From Megaustenia siamemsis (taxonomy: Eukaryota; Mollusca; Gastropoda; Stylommatophora; Ariophantidae), in NCBI GenBank assembly GCA_032433765.1, contig JAVIAB010000051.1, forward strand, positions 76,569,712 through 76,633,711: a stretch of 64,000 bases of DNA, given 5' to 3'. The position numbers and the translations under genes were made by a program. Under the pieces are notes generated by a model, which was given only the letters and a program-made list of their open reading frames with translations, was not told the DNA's origin and ran no database searches. Positions 44,066 to 57,777 of the stretch are shown here, piece by piece (the first letter of the stretch is position 1; the number at the start of each line of letters is the position of its first letter).

Positions 44066-44224
44066 TCTCACGTAATAAAAAATATGGCAATTATCAAATT
44101 CAAAGTGCAACTAAGATCATATCGCTAAGTTCTGGGAACTTTCAACATTCTTCTGAGAAATCCCATCTATGTGGCCTTTAATCGTCTTTTCAAATTTTTG
44201 TCTACTGTCCATGATATGATATGT

Positions 44225-45205
44225 TAGCTTGTCTGTCTGTGCTAGACATGACTCATATCTTGGTGTGTGTCATGTTAGTCATATCTCATTTCTTGGTGTG
44301 TGTCCGTGTTAATCATGTCTCATATCTTTGTGTGTATCTGTGTTAGTCATGTGTCAAATCTTTGTGCGAGCATGTCTGTGTTAGTCATATCTCACATCTT
44401 TGAGTGCATGTCTATGTTAGTCATATCTCATATCTTGGTGTGTGTCCGTGTTAATCATGTTTCATATCTTTGTGTGTGTCTGTGTTTAGTAGTCTTATCT
44501 CATATCTTAGTGTATATCTGTGTTAGTCATGTGTCAAATCTTTGTGCGAGGATGTCTGTGTTATTCATATCTCACATCTTTGTGTGCATGTCTATGTTAG
44601 TTACATCTCATATCCTTGTGTGCATGTCTATGTTAGTCACATCTCATTCCTTTGTGTGTGCATATCTATGCTTGTCATGTCTCATATATTTGTGTCCATG
44701 CTAGTCACATCTCATATCTTAGTGTCTGTCTGTCTATGTTAGTAATATCTCATATCTCTGTGTGTTTGTGTATAGTCATGTCTCATATCTTTGTGTGTGC
44801 ATGACTTAGGTTAAGTCATATCTCATATCCTAGTGTGTGCACCTGTGTTAGTCACACCTCACCTCATATTGTAGATTGTGTCTGTGTTAGTGACATCTCA
44901 TATCTTAGTGTATGTGTGCGTCTGTGTAAGTCATATCTCATATCTTGGTGTGTGTCAGTGTTAGTCATGCCTCGTATCGTTGTGTGCATGTCAGTGTTAG
45001 TCACATCTCATATCTTTGTGTGTGCACGTCTGTGTTAGTCTCCTCTAGTGACTCGGGCAGATGGTGCCCGTTAACCTGGGAGGGGCGACCATTTAAGGGC
45101 AGAATCCCCCTACAGAAAAGACAATCTGCTGCCTTGCAGGAAGATTGGGGACAATCAAAGGCTAAGGAAAGCAAACCTGAATAAAATGCTGGCTGAAATT
45201 AGACT
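44225..45205 (+). mobile_element. VNTR composite element, copy 3
   Basis: Opposite orientation to copies 1 and 2: VNTR first (44225-45040; words TTAGTCATATCTCATATCTT and GTGTGTGCATGTCTG) and then the unique segment (45040-45205; GACTCGGGCAGATGG, GAAGATTGGGGACAATCAAA). It breaks off inside the unique segment with no (AG)n tail, so it is 3' truncated. The VNTR is open for up to 134 codons by composition only. Confidence 0.8.
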
Positions 45206-45763
45206 CTAATTATAATGTTCTCTCTATGGGGTATTATAAATATTTACATATTTATAACAAAAAATCCTTGTCCATTTTCAAACAATAAAATTAAATTTGC
45301 AAGAATGAATGAAAGAATGAGAACGCATGATTTTCCACTACTCAAGTGGAAAGGCACACCCTTCAAGTCCCTTATCTCCCTTGTTTGTCACACTTAATGG
45401 CGACAAGTGATAAACCAGACATCAAAGCAAACTATCAATAAAGGCGCCGACGAAGCACCACAAAGAAAGTCGGGGTGCTCTAGACCATTGTCGCCTTTGT
45501 TTGCTTTAGCGGCGATAAGCGCCAGGCATAAAGAAAGAGTAATCTCTCAAGCCGCCGAGGAGATCCTTGGGGTGACTAGTTCATTTTCGCCTTTGGCGCG
45601 CCCAGAATTAAACCCTTTGGTAATGAGGTGCTAAGCAATTTTCAATCCTTTAATCCCATCGAACATATATCATCATCATCATCATTTAACCAAAAATGTA
45701 AATTTTGTTGTAAAATGAAATGTATTATCTTTGAAGAAATAAAGAATATTAAAAAAAAAAAAT
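45206..45763. other. Unassigned; GC-richer 45400-45640 block and AATAAA plus poly(A)
   Basis: 45407-45634 is a 75-codon ORF of unknown nature in a patch that is less AT-rich than its surroundings, with CGCCTTTGTTTGC and TCGCCTTTGGCGCGCC words. AATAAA at 45738-45743 is followed by an A run at 45751-45762, resembling a transcript or retroelement 3' end on plus, immediately before the satellite. Confidence 0.45.
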
Positions 45764-47320
45764 GAATTTGCTCAAGATTATATTAATATTTTCATCAACA
45801 ATTCAACGGTAGAGCATGTTATTTTATTTAAATTGGTTGCTTTAGAACTAGAAGACGAAAAATATTATGCAACATTTGTACATATTTCTTCAATGATTAT
45901 AATTTGTCTTCTTTCTTGGGAGATTCAAAAAAATGCATGTCGAGTAATATCCCCAAATGGTTGCCGCATTGTGTGTGTCCTATCTAGTGACATCGTAATC
46001 ATCGTATTCAGTAGAAGTGGATCCATAATAGTATCTGTATGTTGTCTTCATGATACTTTGTGAGAGACTGACATTTGTCCGTATGTTGATGTTGCTCAGA
46101 AGCTCGTTGGTCACATTAGCTGTACTTTAGTTCAAGGTCTGGTTCCATTCATAAACGAAGTCTGCATAAGATATTAACTTTCTCAACATTAGAGCTGAAA
46201 AGAAAATTCAAATGAATGAAAAGAGAAATGGTTTTGCGTGTGTGCTCACCTAAGAAATATGATATTAGTCTCCATAATGTGTTCTGTGGAAGGGGTTGGT
46301 TGTATTAAAGCCTATAAGAAATATGATATTAATTGTCATCATCTGTTCTATGTAAGAACACGGTTGTTGTGGTCGTCAGTGAGAAATATGATATTAATCT
46401 CCTTCATTTGTTCTATGGAAGGTCATGGTTGTGTGGTCACCTATAAGAAATATGATATTAATCTCCTTCATTTGTTCTACAGAATGCCATGGTTATGTGG
46501 TCACCTATAAGAAATATGATATTAATCTCCATAATTTTTTCTATGGAAAGACACGGTTGTTTTGATCACCTGTAAGAAATATGATATTAATCTCCATCAT
46601 TTGTTCTATGGAAGGTCATGGTTGTGTGGTCAACTATAAGAAATATGATATTAATCTCCATCATTTGTTCTATGGAAGGACACGGTTGTTGTGATCACCT
46701 ATAAGAAATATTATATTAATCTCCTTCATTTGTTCTAGGGAAGGGCAAGGTTGTGTGGTCACCTATAAGAAATATGATATTAGTCATCATTTGTTCTATG
46801 GAAGAACACGGTTGTTGTGGTCGTCTGTAAGAAATACACTATTAATCTTCTTCATTTATTCTATGGAAGGTCATGGTTTGTGTGATCACCTATAAGAAAT
46901 ATGATATTAATCTTCATCACTTTTTTCTATGTAAGAACACGGTTGTGTGATCGCCTAACATCAAACTCAAAGGCACACATTTCCATCGCACTCAAAGAGA
47001 GTACATAAAACTACATGGCAGAACACCGTATACCATCGTAAAGGAATATAACTGTAAGTGCTTGAAAAAGATTTTTTAAATAATTTAATATTTTACCACA
47101 ACGTAAAGGAAAATACATATCTTTTACTTAATTCTCTTTTAAACAATTGGTTTATATGTGAAACTATTAAAGAAATGCGTAGATAATATGAAATGTTATA
47201 TTTACTAAGCAATATGCAAAATCAAGACGGTTGAAAGAAATTACTTTGTCAAATACTCCCGAACGTTACTTGTTAATTAGTCAAAAGTTGCTTCCCCTGT
47301 ACAAAAAAAGCGGATAACTT
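45764..47320 (+). repeat. Satellite unit 1 (left edge)
   Basis: 1,557 bp, with eleven subrepeats between about 46245 and 46955. Directly follows an A run. Variant sites are closest to units 4 and 7. Confidence 0.85.
46245..46955 (+). repeat. Subrepeat block of 61-66 bp, 11 copies (example, unit 1)
   Basis: Each copy: CCTATAAGAAATATGATATT, AATCTCC, ATCATTTGTTCTATGGAAGG, then ACACGGTTGTTGTGGTCA. The same block is in every full unit (for example 48915-49615). Confidence 0.92.
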
Positions 47321-48431
47321 GAATTTGCTCAAGATTATATTAATATTTTCATCAACAATTCAACGGCAGAGCATGTTATTTTATTTAAATTGGTTGCTTT
47401 AGAACTAGAAGACGAAAAATAGTACGCAACATTTGTACATATTTCTTCAATGATTATAATTTGTCTTCTTTCTTTGGGAGATTCAAAAAAATGCATGTCG
47501 AGTAATATCCCCAAATGGTTGCCGCATTGTGTGTGTCCTATCTAGTGACATCGTAATCATCGTATTCAGTAGAAGTGGATCCATAATAGTATCTGTATGT
47601 TGTCTTCATGATACTTTGTGAGAGACTGACATTTGTCCGTATGTTGATGTTGCTCAGAAGCTCGTTGGTCACATTAGCTGTACTTTAGTTCAAGGTCTGG
47701 TTCCATTCATAAACGAAGTCTGCATAAGATATTAACTTTCTCAACATTATAGCTGAAAAGAAAATTCAAATGAATGAAATGAGAAATGGTTTTGCGTGTG
47801 TGCTCACCTAAGAAATATGATATTAGTCTCCATAATGTGTTCTATGGAAGGGATTTATTTGTGTTTTCGCCTAAAAGAAATATGATATTAATTTTCATCA
47901 TCTGTTCTATGTAAGAAGACGGCTGTTGTGGTCTTCAGTGAGAAATATGATATTAATCTCCAACATTTGTTCTATGGAAGGTCATGGTTGTGTGATCACT
48001 TATAAGAAATATGATATTAATCTTCATAATTTGTTCTATGTAAGACACGGTTGTGTGATCGCCTAACATCAAACTCAATGGCACACATTTCCATCGCACT
48101 CAAAGAGAGTACATAAAACTACAAGACAGAACACCGTATACTATCGTAAAGGAATATAACTGTAATTGCTTGAAAAACTATTTTTTTATAATTTAATATT
48201 TTACCACAACGTAAAGGAAAATACATTTCTTTTACTTGATTCTATTTTAAACAATTGTTTTATATGTGAAACTATTAAAGAAATGCGTAGATAATATGAA
48301 ATGTTATATTTACTAAGCAATATGCAAAATCAAGACGGTTGAAAGAAATTACTTTGTCAAATACTCCCGATCGTTAGTTGTTAATTAGTCAAAAGTTGCT
48401 TCCCCTGTACAAAAAAAAAAGCGGATAACTT
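47321..48431 (+). repeat. Satellite unit 2, contracted
   Basis: Only 1,111 bp: the subrepeat block has about four copies instead of eleven; the other parts are normal. This shows that length change happens inside the subrepeat block. Confidence 0.9.
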
Positions 48432-51400
48432 GAATTTGCTCAAGATTATATTAATATTTTCATCAACAATTCAACGGTAGAGCATGTTATTTTATTTAAA
48501 TTGGTTGCTTTAGAACTAGAAGACGAAAAATATTATGCAACATTTGTACATATTTCTTCAATGATTATAATTTGTCTTCTTTCTTGGGAGATTTCAAAAA
48601 ATGCATGTCGAGTAATATCCCCAAATGGTTGCCGCATTGTGTGTCTCCTATCTAGTGACATCGTAATCATCGTATTCAGTAGAAGTGGATCCATAATAGT
48701 ATCTGTATGTTGTCTTCATGATACTTTGTGAGAGACTGACATTTGTCCGTATGTTGATGTTGCTCAGAAGCTCGTTGGTCACATTAGCTGTGCTTTAGTT
48801 CAAGGTCTGGTTCCATTCATAAACGAAGTCTGCATAAGATATTAACTTTCTCAACATTATAGCTGAAAAGAAAATTCAAATAAATGAAAGGAGAAATCGT
48901 CTTGCGTGTGTGCTCACCTATAAGAAATATGATATTAGTCTCCATGATGTGTTCTGTGGAAGGGATTGGTTGTATTAAAGCCTATAAGAAATATGATATT
49001 AATTGTCATCATCTGTTCTATGTAAGAACACGGTTGTTGTGGTCGTCAGTGAGAAATATGATATTAATCTCCTTCATTTGTTCTATGGAAGGTCATGGTT
49101 GTGTGCTCACCTATAAGAAATATGATATTAATCTCCTTCATTTGTTCTACAGAATGCCATGGTTATGTGGTCACCTATAAGAAATATGATATTAATCTCC
49201 ATAATTTTTTCTATGGAAAGACACGGTTGTTTTGATCACCTGTAAGAAATATGATATTAATCTCCATCATTTGTTCTATGGAAGGTCATGGTTGTGTGGT
49301 CAACTATAAGAAATATGATATTAATCTCCATCATTTGTTCTATGGAAGGACACGGTTGTTGTGATCACCTATAAGAAATATTATATTAATCTCCTTCATT
49401 TGTTCTAGGGAAGGGCAAGGTTGTGTGGTCACCTATAAGAAATATGATATTAATCATCATTTGTTCTATGGAAGAACACGGTTGTTGTGGTCGTCTGTAA
49501 GAAATACACTATTAATCTCCTTCATTTGTTCTATGGAAGGTCATGGTTTGTGTGATCACCTATAAGAAATATGATATTAATCTTCATCACTTTTTTCTAT
49601 GTAAGAACACGGTTGTGTGATCGCCTAACATCAAACTCAAAGGCACACATTTCCATCGCACTCAAAGAGAGTACATAAAACTACATGGCAGAACACCGTA
49701 TACCATCGTAAAGGAATATAACTGTAAGTGCTTGAAAAAGATTTTTTTATAATTTAATATTTTACCACAACGTAAAGGAAAATACATTTATTTTACTTGA
49801 TTCTATTTTAAACAATTGTTTTATATGTGAAACTATTAAAGAAATGCGTAGATAATATGAAATGTTATATTTACTAAGCAATATGCAAAATCAAGACGGT
49901 TGAAAGAAATTACTTTGTCAAATACTCCCGATCGTTAGTTGTTAATTAGTCAAAAGTTGCTTCCCCTGTACAAAAAAAGCGGATAACTTGAATTTGCTCA
50001 AGATTATATTAATATTTTCATCAACAATTCAACGGTAGAGCATGTTATTTTATTTAAATTGGTTGATTTAGAACTAGAAGACGAAAAATATTATGCAACA
50101 TTTGTACATATTTCTTCAATGATTATAATTTGTCTTCTTTCTTGGGAGATTCCAAAAAATGCATGTCGAGTAATATCCCCAAACAGTTGCCGCATTGTGT
50201 GTCTCCTATCTAGTGACATCGTAATCATCGTATTCAGTAGAAGTGGATCCATAATAGTATTTGTATGTTGTCTTCATGATACTTTGTGAGAGACTGACAT
50301 TTGTCCGTATTTTGATGTTGCTCAGAAGCTCGTTGGTCACATTAGCTGTACTTTAGTTCAAGGTCTGGTTCCATTCATAAACGAAGTCTGCATAAGATAT
50401 TAACTTTCTCAACATTAGAGCTGAAAAGAAAATTCAAATGAATGAAAAGAGAAATGGTTTTGCGTGTGTGCTCACCTAAGAAATATGATATTAGTCTCCA
50501 TAATGTGTTCTGTGGAAGGGGTTGGTTGTATTAAAGCCTATAAGAAATATGATATTAATTGTCATCATCTGTTCTATGTAAGAACACGGTTGTTGTGGTC
50601 GTCAGTGAGAAATATGATATTAATCTCCTTCATTTGTTCTATGGAAGGTCATGGTTGTGTGGTCACCTATAAGAAATATGATATTAATCTCCTTCATTTG
50701 TTCTACAGAATGCCATGGTTATGTGGTCACCTATAAGAAATATGATATTAATCTCCATAATTTTTTCTATGGAAAGACACGGTTGTTTTGATCACCTGTA
50801 AGAAATATGATATTAATCTCCATCATTTGTTCTATGGAAGGTCATGGTTGTGTGGTCAACTATAAGAAATATGATATTAATCTCCATCATTTGTTTTATG
50901 GAAGGACACGGTTGTTGTGATCACCTATAAGAAATATTATATTAATCTCCTTCATTTGTTCTAGGGAAGGGCAAGGTAGTGTGGTCACCTATAAGAAATA
51001 TGATATTAGTCATCATTTGTTCTATGGAAGAACACGGTTGTTGTGGTCGTCTGTAAGAAATACACTATTAATCTTCTTCATTTATTCTATGGAAGGTCAT
51101 GGTTTGTGTGATCACCTATAAGAAATATGATATTAATCTTCATCACTTTTTTCTATGTAAGAACACGGTTGTGTGATCGCCTAACATCAAACTCAAAGGC
51201 ACACATTTCCATCGCACTCAAAGAGAGTACATAAAACTACATGGCAGAACACCGTATACCATCGTAAAGGAATATAACTGTAAGTGCTTGAAAAAGATTT
51301 ATTAAATAATTTAATATTTTACCACAACGTAAAGGAAAATACATTTCTTTCACTTGATTCTCTTTTAAACAATTGGTTTATATGTGGAACTATTAAAGAA

Positions 51401-53104
51401 ATGCGTAGATAATATGAAATGTTATATTTACTAAGCAATATGCAAAATCAAGACGGTTGAAAGAAATTACTTTGTCAAATACTCCCGATCGTTACTTGTT
51501 AATTAGTCAAAAGTTGCTCCCCTGTACAAAAAAAAGCGGATAACTTGAATTTGCTCAAGATTATATTAATATTTTCATCAACAATTCAACGGCAGAGCAT
51601 GTTATTTTATTTAAATTGGTTGCTTTAGAACTAGAAGACGAAAAATAGTATGCAACATTTGTACATATTTCTTCAATGATTATAATTTGTCTTCTTTCTT
51701 GGGAGATTCCAAAAAATGCATGTCGAGTAATATCCCCAAATGGTTGCCGCATTGTGTGTCTCCTATCTAGTGACATCGTAATCATCGTATTCAGTAGAAG
51801 TGGATCCATAATAGTATCTGTATGTTGTCTTCATGATACTTTGTGAGAGACTGACATTTGTCCGTATGTTGATGTTGCTCAGAAGCTCGTTGGTCACATT
51901 AGCTGTACTTTAGTTCAAGGTCTGGTTCCATTCATAAACGAAGTCTGCATAAGATATTAACTTTCTCAACATTATAGCTGAAAACAAAATTCAAATAAAT
52001 GAAAGGAGAAATCGTCTTGCGTGTGTGCTCACCTATAAGAAATATGATATTAGTCTCCATGATGTGTTCTGTGGAAGGGATTGGTTGTATTAAAGCCTAT
52101 AAGAAATATGATATTAATTGTCATCATCTGTTCTATGTAAGAACACGGTTGTTGTGGTCGTCAGTGAGAAATATGATATTAATCTCCTTCATTTATTCTA
52201 TGGAAGGTCATGGTTGTGTGGTCACCTATAAGAAATATGATATTAATCTCCTTCATTTGTTCTACAGAATGCCATGGTTATGTGGTCACCTATAAGAAAT
52301 ATGATATTAATCTCCATAATTTTTTCATTGGAAAGACACGGTTGTTTTGATCACCTGTAAGAAATATGATATTAATCTCCATCATTTGTTCTATGGAAGG
52401 TCATGGTTGTGTGGTCAACTATAAGAAATATGATATTAATCTCCATCATTTGTTTTATGGAAGGACACGGTTGTTGTGATCACCTATAAGAAATATTATA
52501 TTAATCTCCTTCATTTGTTCTAGGGAAGGGCAAGGTTGTGTGGTCACCTATAAGAAATATTATATTAGTCATCATTTGTTCTATGGAAGAACACGGTTGT
52601 TGTGGTCGTCTGTAAGAAATACACTATTAATCTCCTTCATTTGTTCTATGGAAGGTCATGGTTTGTGTGATCACCTATAAGAAATATGATATTAATCTTC
52701 ATCACTTTTTTCTATGTAAGAACACGGTTGTGTGATCGCCTAACATCAAACTCAAAGGCACACATTTCCATCGCACTCAAAGAGAGTACATAAAACTACA
52801 TGGCAGAACACCGTATACCATCGTAAAGGAATATAACTGTAAGTGCTTGAAAAAGATTTTTTTATAATTTAATATTTTACCACAACGTAAAGGAAAATAC
52901 ATTTATTTTACTTGATTCTATTTTAAACAATTGTTTTATATGTGAAAGTATTAAAGAAATGCGTAGATAATATGAAATGTTATATTTACTAAGCAATATG
53001 CAAAATCAAGTCGGCTGAAAGAAATTACTTTGTCAAATACTCCCGATCGTTAGTTGTTAATTAGTCAAAAGTTGCTTCCCCTGTACAAAAAAAGCGGATA
53101 ACTT
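48432..53104 (+). repeat. Higher-order trimer, copy 1 (units 3-5)
   Basis: Three distinguishable units (1,558, 1,557 and 1,558 bp), total 4,673 bp. Diagnostic sites: unit 3 has GAGATTTCAAAAAATGC; unit 4 has TTGGTTGATTTAGAAC and CCCAAACAGTTG; unit 5 has GACGAAAAATAGTATGC. Confidence 0.92.
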
Positions 53105-56100
53105 GAATTTGCTCAAGATTATATTAATATTTTCATCAACAATTCAACGGTAGAGCATGTTATTTTATTTAAATTGGTTGCTTTAGAACTAGAAGACGAA
53201 AAATATTATGCAACATTTGTACATATTTCTTCAATGATTATAATTTGTCTTCTTTCTTGGGAGATTTCAAAAAATGCATGTCGAGTAATATCCCCAAATG
53301 GTTGCCGCATTGTGTGTCTCCTATCTAGTGACATCGTAATCATCGTATTCAGTAGAAGTGGATCCATAATAGTATCTGTATGTTGTCTTCATGATACTTT
53401 GTGAGAGACTGACATTTGTCCGTATGTTGATGTTGCTCAGAAGCTCGTTGGTCACATTAGCTGTGCTTTAGTTCAAGGTCTGGTTCCATTCATAAACGAA
53501 GTCTGCATAAGATATTAACTTTCTCAACATTATAGCTGAAAAGAAAATTCAAATAAATGAAAGGAGAAATCGTCTTGCGTGTGTGCTCACCTATAAGAAA
53601 TATGATATTAGTCTCCATGATGTGTTCTGTGGAAGGGATTGGTTGTATTAAAGCCTATAAGAAATATGATATTAATTGTCATCATCTGTTCTATGTAAGA
53701 ACACGGTTGTTGTGGTCGTCAGTGAGAAATATGATATTAATCTCCTTCATTTGTTCTATGGAAGGTCATGGTTGTGTGCTCACCTATAAGAAATATGATA
53801 TTAATCTCCTTCATTTGTTCTACAGAATGCCATGGTTATGTGGTCACCTATAAGAAATATGATATTAATCTCCATAATTTTTTCTATGGAAAGACACGGT
53901 TGTTTTGATCACCTGTAAGAAATATGATATTAATCTCCATCATTTGTTCTATGGAAGGTCATGGTTGTGTGGTCAACTATAAGAAATATGATATTAATCT
54001 CCATCATTTGTTCTATGGAAGGACACGGTTGTTGTGATCACCTATAAGAAATATTATATTAATCTCCTTCATTTGTTCTAGGGAAGGGCAAGGTTGTGTG
54101 GTCACCTATAAGAAATATGATATTAATCATCATTTGTTCTATGGAAGAACACGGTTGTTGTGGTCGTCTGTAAGAAATACACTATTAATCTCCTTCATTT
54201 GTTCTATGGAAGGTCATGGTTTGTGTGATCACCTATAAGAAATATGATATTAATCTTCATCACTTTTTTCTATGTAAGAACACGGTTGTGTGATCGCCTA
54301 ACATCAAACTCAAAGGCACACATTTCCATCGCACTCAAAGAGAGTACATAAAACTACATGGCAGAACACCGTATACCATCGTAAAGGAATATAACTGTAA
54401 GTGCTTGAAAAAGATTTTTTTATAATTTAATATTTTACCACAACGTAAAGGAAAATACATTTATTTTACTTGATTCTATTTTAAACAATTGTTTTATATG
54501 TGAAACTATTAAAGAAATGCGTAGATAATATGAAATGTTATATTTACTAAGCAATATGCAAAATCAAGACGGTTGAAAGAAATTACTTTGTCAAATACTC
54601 CCGATCGTTAGTTGTTAATTAGTCAAAAGTTGCTTCCCCTGTACATAAAAAGCGGATAACTTGAATTTGCTCAAGATTATATTAATATTTTCATCAACAA
54701 TTCAACGGTAGAGCATGTTATTTTATTTAAATTGGTTGATTTAGAACTAGAAGACGAAAAATATTATGCAACATTTGTACATATTTCTTCAATGATTATA
54801 ATTTGTCTTCTTTCTTGGGAGATTCAAAAAAATGCATGTCGAGTAATATCCCCAAACAGTTGCCGCATTGTGTGTCTCCTATCTAGTGACATCGTAATCA
54901 TCGTATTCAGTAGAAGTGGATCCATAATAGTATTTGTATGTTGTCTTCATGTTACTTTGTGAGAGACTGACATTTGTCCGTATTTTGATGTTGCTCAGAA
55001 GCTCGTTGGTCACATTAGCTGTACTTTAGTTCAAGGTCTGGTTCCATTCATAAACGAAGTCTGCATAAGATATTAACTTTCTCAACATTAGAGCTGAAAA
55101 GAAAATTCAAATGAATGAAAAGAGAAATGGTTTTGCGTGTGTGCTCACCTAAGAAATATGATATTAGTCTCCATAATGTGTTCTGTGGAAGGGGTTGGTT
55201 GTATTAAAGCCTATAAGAAATATGATATTAATTGTCATCATCTGTTCTATGTAAGAACACGGTTGTTGTGGTCGTCAGTGAGAAATATGATATTAATCTC
55301 CTTCATTTGTTCTATGGAAGGTCATGGTTGTGTGGTCACCTATAAGAAATATGATATTAATCTCCTTCATTTGTTCTACAGAATGCCATGGTTATGTGGT
55401 CACCTATAAGAAATATGATATTAATCTCCATAATTTTTTCTATGGAAAGACACGGTTGTTTTGATCACCTGTAAGAAATATGATATTAATCTCCATCATT
55501 TGTTCTATGGAAGGTCATGGTTGTGTGGTCAACTATAAGAAATATGATATTAATCTCCATCATTTGTTTTATGGAAGGACACGGTTGTTGTGATCACCTA
55601 TAAGAAATATTATATTAATCTCCTTCATTTGTTCTAGGGAAGGGCAAGGTAGTGTGGTCACCTATAAGAAATATGATATTAGTCATCATTTGTTCTATGG
55701 AAGAACACGGTTGTTGTGGTCGTCTGTAAGAAATACACTATTTATCTTCTTCATTTATTCTATGGAAGGTCATGGTTTGTGTGATCACCTATAAGAAATA
55801 TGATATTAATCTTCATCACTTTTTTCTATGTAAGAACACGGTTGTGTGATCGCCTAACATCAAACTCAAAGGCACACATTTCCATCGCACTCAAAGAGAG
55901 TACATAAAACTACATGGCAGAACACCGTATACCATCGTAAAGGAATATAACTGTAAGTGCTTGAAAAAGATTTATTAAATAATTTAATATTTTACCACAA
56001 CGTAAAGGAAAATACATTTCTTTCACTTGATTCTCTTTTAAACAATTGGTTTATATGTGGAACTATTAAAGAAATGCGTAGATAATATGAAATGTTATAT

Positions 56101-57777
56101 TTACTAAGCAATATGCAAAATCAAGACGGTTGAAAGAAATTACTTTGTCAAATACTCCCGATCGTTACTTGTTAATTAGTCAAAAGTTGCTTCCCCTGTA
56201 CAAAAAAAGCGGATAACTTGAATTTGCTCAAGATTATATTAATATTTTCATCAACAATTCAACGGCAGAGCATGTTATTTTATTTAAATTGGTTGCTTTA
56301 GAACTAGAAGACGAAAAATAGTATGCAACATTTGTACATATTTCTTCAATGATTATAATTTGTCTTCTTTCTTGGGAGATTCCAAAAAATGCATGTCGAG
56401 TAATATCCCCAAATGGTTGCCGCATTGTGTGTCTCCTATCTAGTGACATCGTAATCATCGTATTCAGTAGAAGTGGATCCATAATAGTATCTGTATGTTG
56501 TCTTCATGATACTTTGTGAGAGACTGACATTTGTCCGTATGTTGATGTTGCTCAGAAGCTCGTTGGTCACATTAGCTGTACTTTAGTTCAAGGTCTGGTT
56601 CCATTCATAAACGAAGTCTGCATAAGATATTAACTTTCTCAACATTATAGCTGAAAACAAAATTCAAATAAATGAAAGGAGAAATCGTCTTGCGTGTGTG
56701 CTCACCTATAAGAAATATGATATTAGTCTCCATGATGTGTTCTGTGGAAGGGATTGGTTGTATTAAAGCCTATAAGAAATATGATATTAATTTTCATCAT
56801 CTGTTCTATGTAAGAACACGGTTGTTGTGGTCGTCAGTGAGAAATATGATATTAATCTCCTTCATTTATTCTATGGAAGGTCATGGTTGTGTGGTCACCT
56901 ATAAGAAATATGATATTAATCTCCTTCATTTGTTCTACAGAATGCCATGGTTATGTGGTCACCTATAAGAAATATGATATTAATCTCCATAATTTTTTCA
57001 TTGGAAAGACACGGTTGTTTTGATCACCTGTAAGAAATATGATATTAATCTCCATCATTTGTTCTATGGAAGGTCATGGTTGTGTGGTCAACTATAAGAA
57101 ATATGATATTAATCTCCATCATTTGTTCTATGGAAGGACACGGTTGTTGTGATCACCTATAAGAAATATTATATTAATCTCCTTCATTTGTTCTAGGGAA
57201 GGGCAAGGTAGTGTGGTCACCTATAAGAAATATGATATTAGTCATCATTTGTTCTATGGAAGAACACGGTTGTTGTGGTCGTCTGTAAGAAATACACTAT
57301 TAATCTTCTTCATTTATTCTATGGAAGGTCATGGTTTGTGTGATCACCTATAAGAAATATGATATTAATCTTCATCACTTTTTTCTATGTAAGAACACGG
57401 TTGTGTGATCGCCTAACATCAAACTCAAAGGCACACATTTCCATCGCACTCAAAGAGAGTACATAAAACTACATGGCAGAACACCGTATACCATCGTAAA
57501 GGAATATAACTGTAAGTGCTTGAAAAAGATTTATTAAATAATTTAATATTTTACCACAACGTAAAGGAAAATACATTTCTTTCACTTGATTCTCTTTTAA
57601 ACAATTGGTTTATATGTGGAACTATTAAAGAAATGCGTAGATAATATGAAATGTTATATTTACTAAGCAATATGCAAAATCAAGACGGTTGAAAGAAATT
57701 ACTTTGTCAAATACTCCCGATCGTTACTTGTTAATTAGTCAAAAGTTGCTTCCCCTGTACAAAAAAGCGGATAACTT
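53105..57777 (+). repeat. Higher-order trimer, copy 2 (units 6-8)
   Basis: Same three variants in the same order, again exactly 4,673 bp. Only scattered single-base differences from copy 1 were found by eye, such as CATGATACTTTG versus CATGTTACTTTG in the middle unit. Confidence 0.92.
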
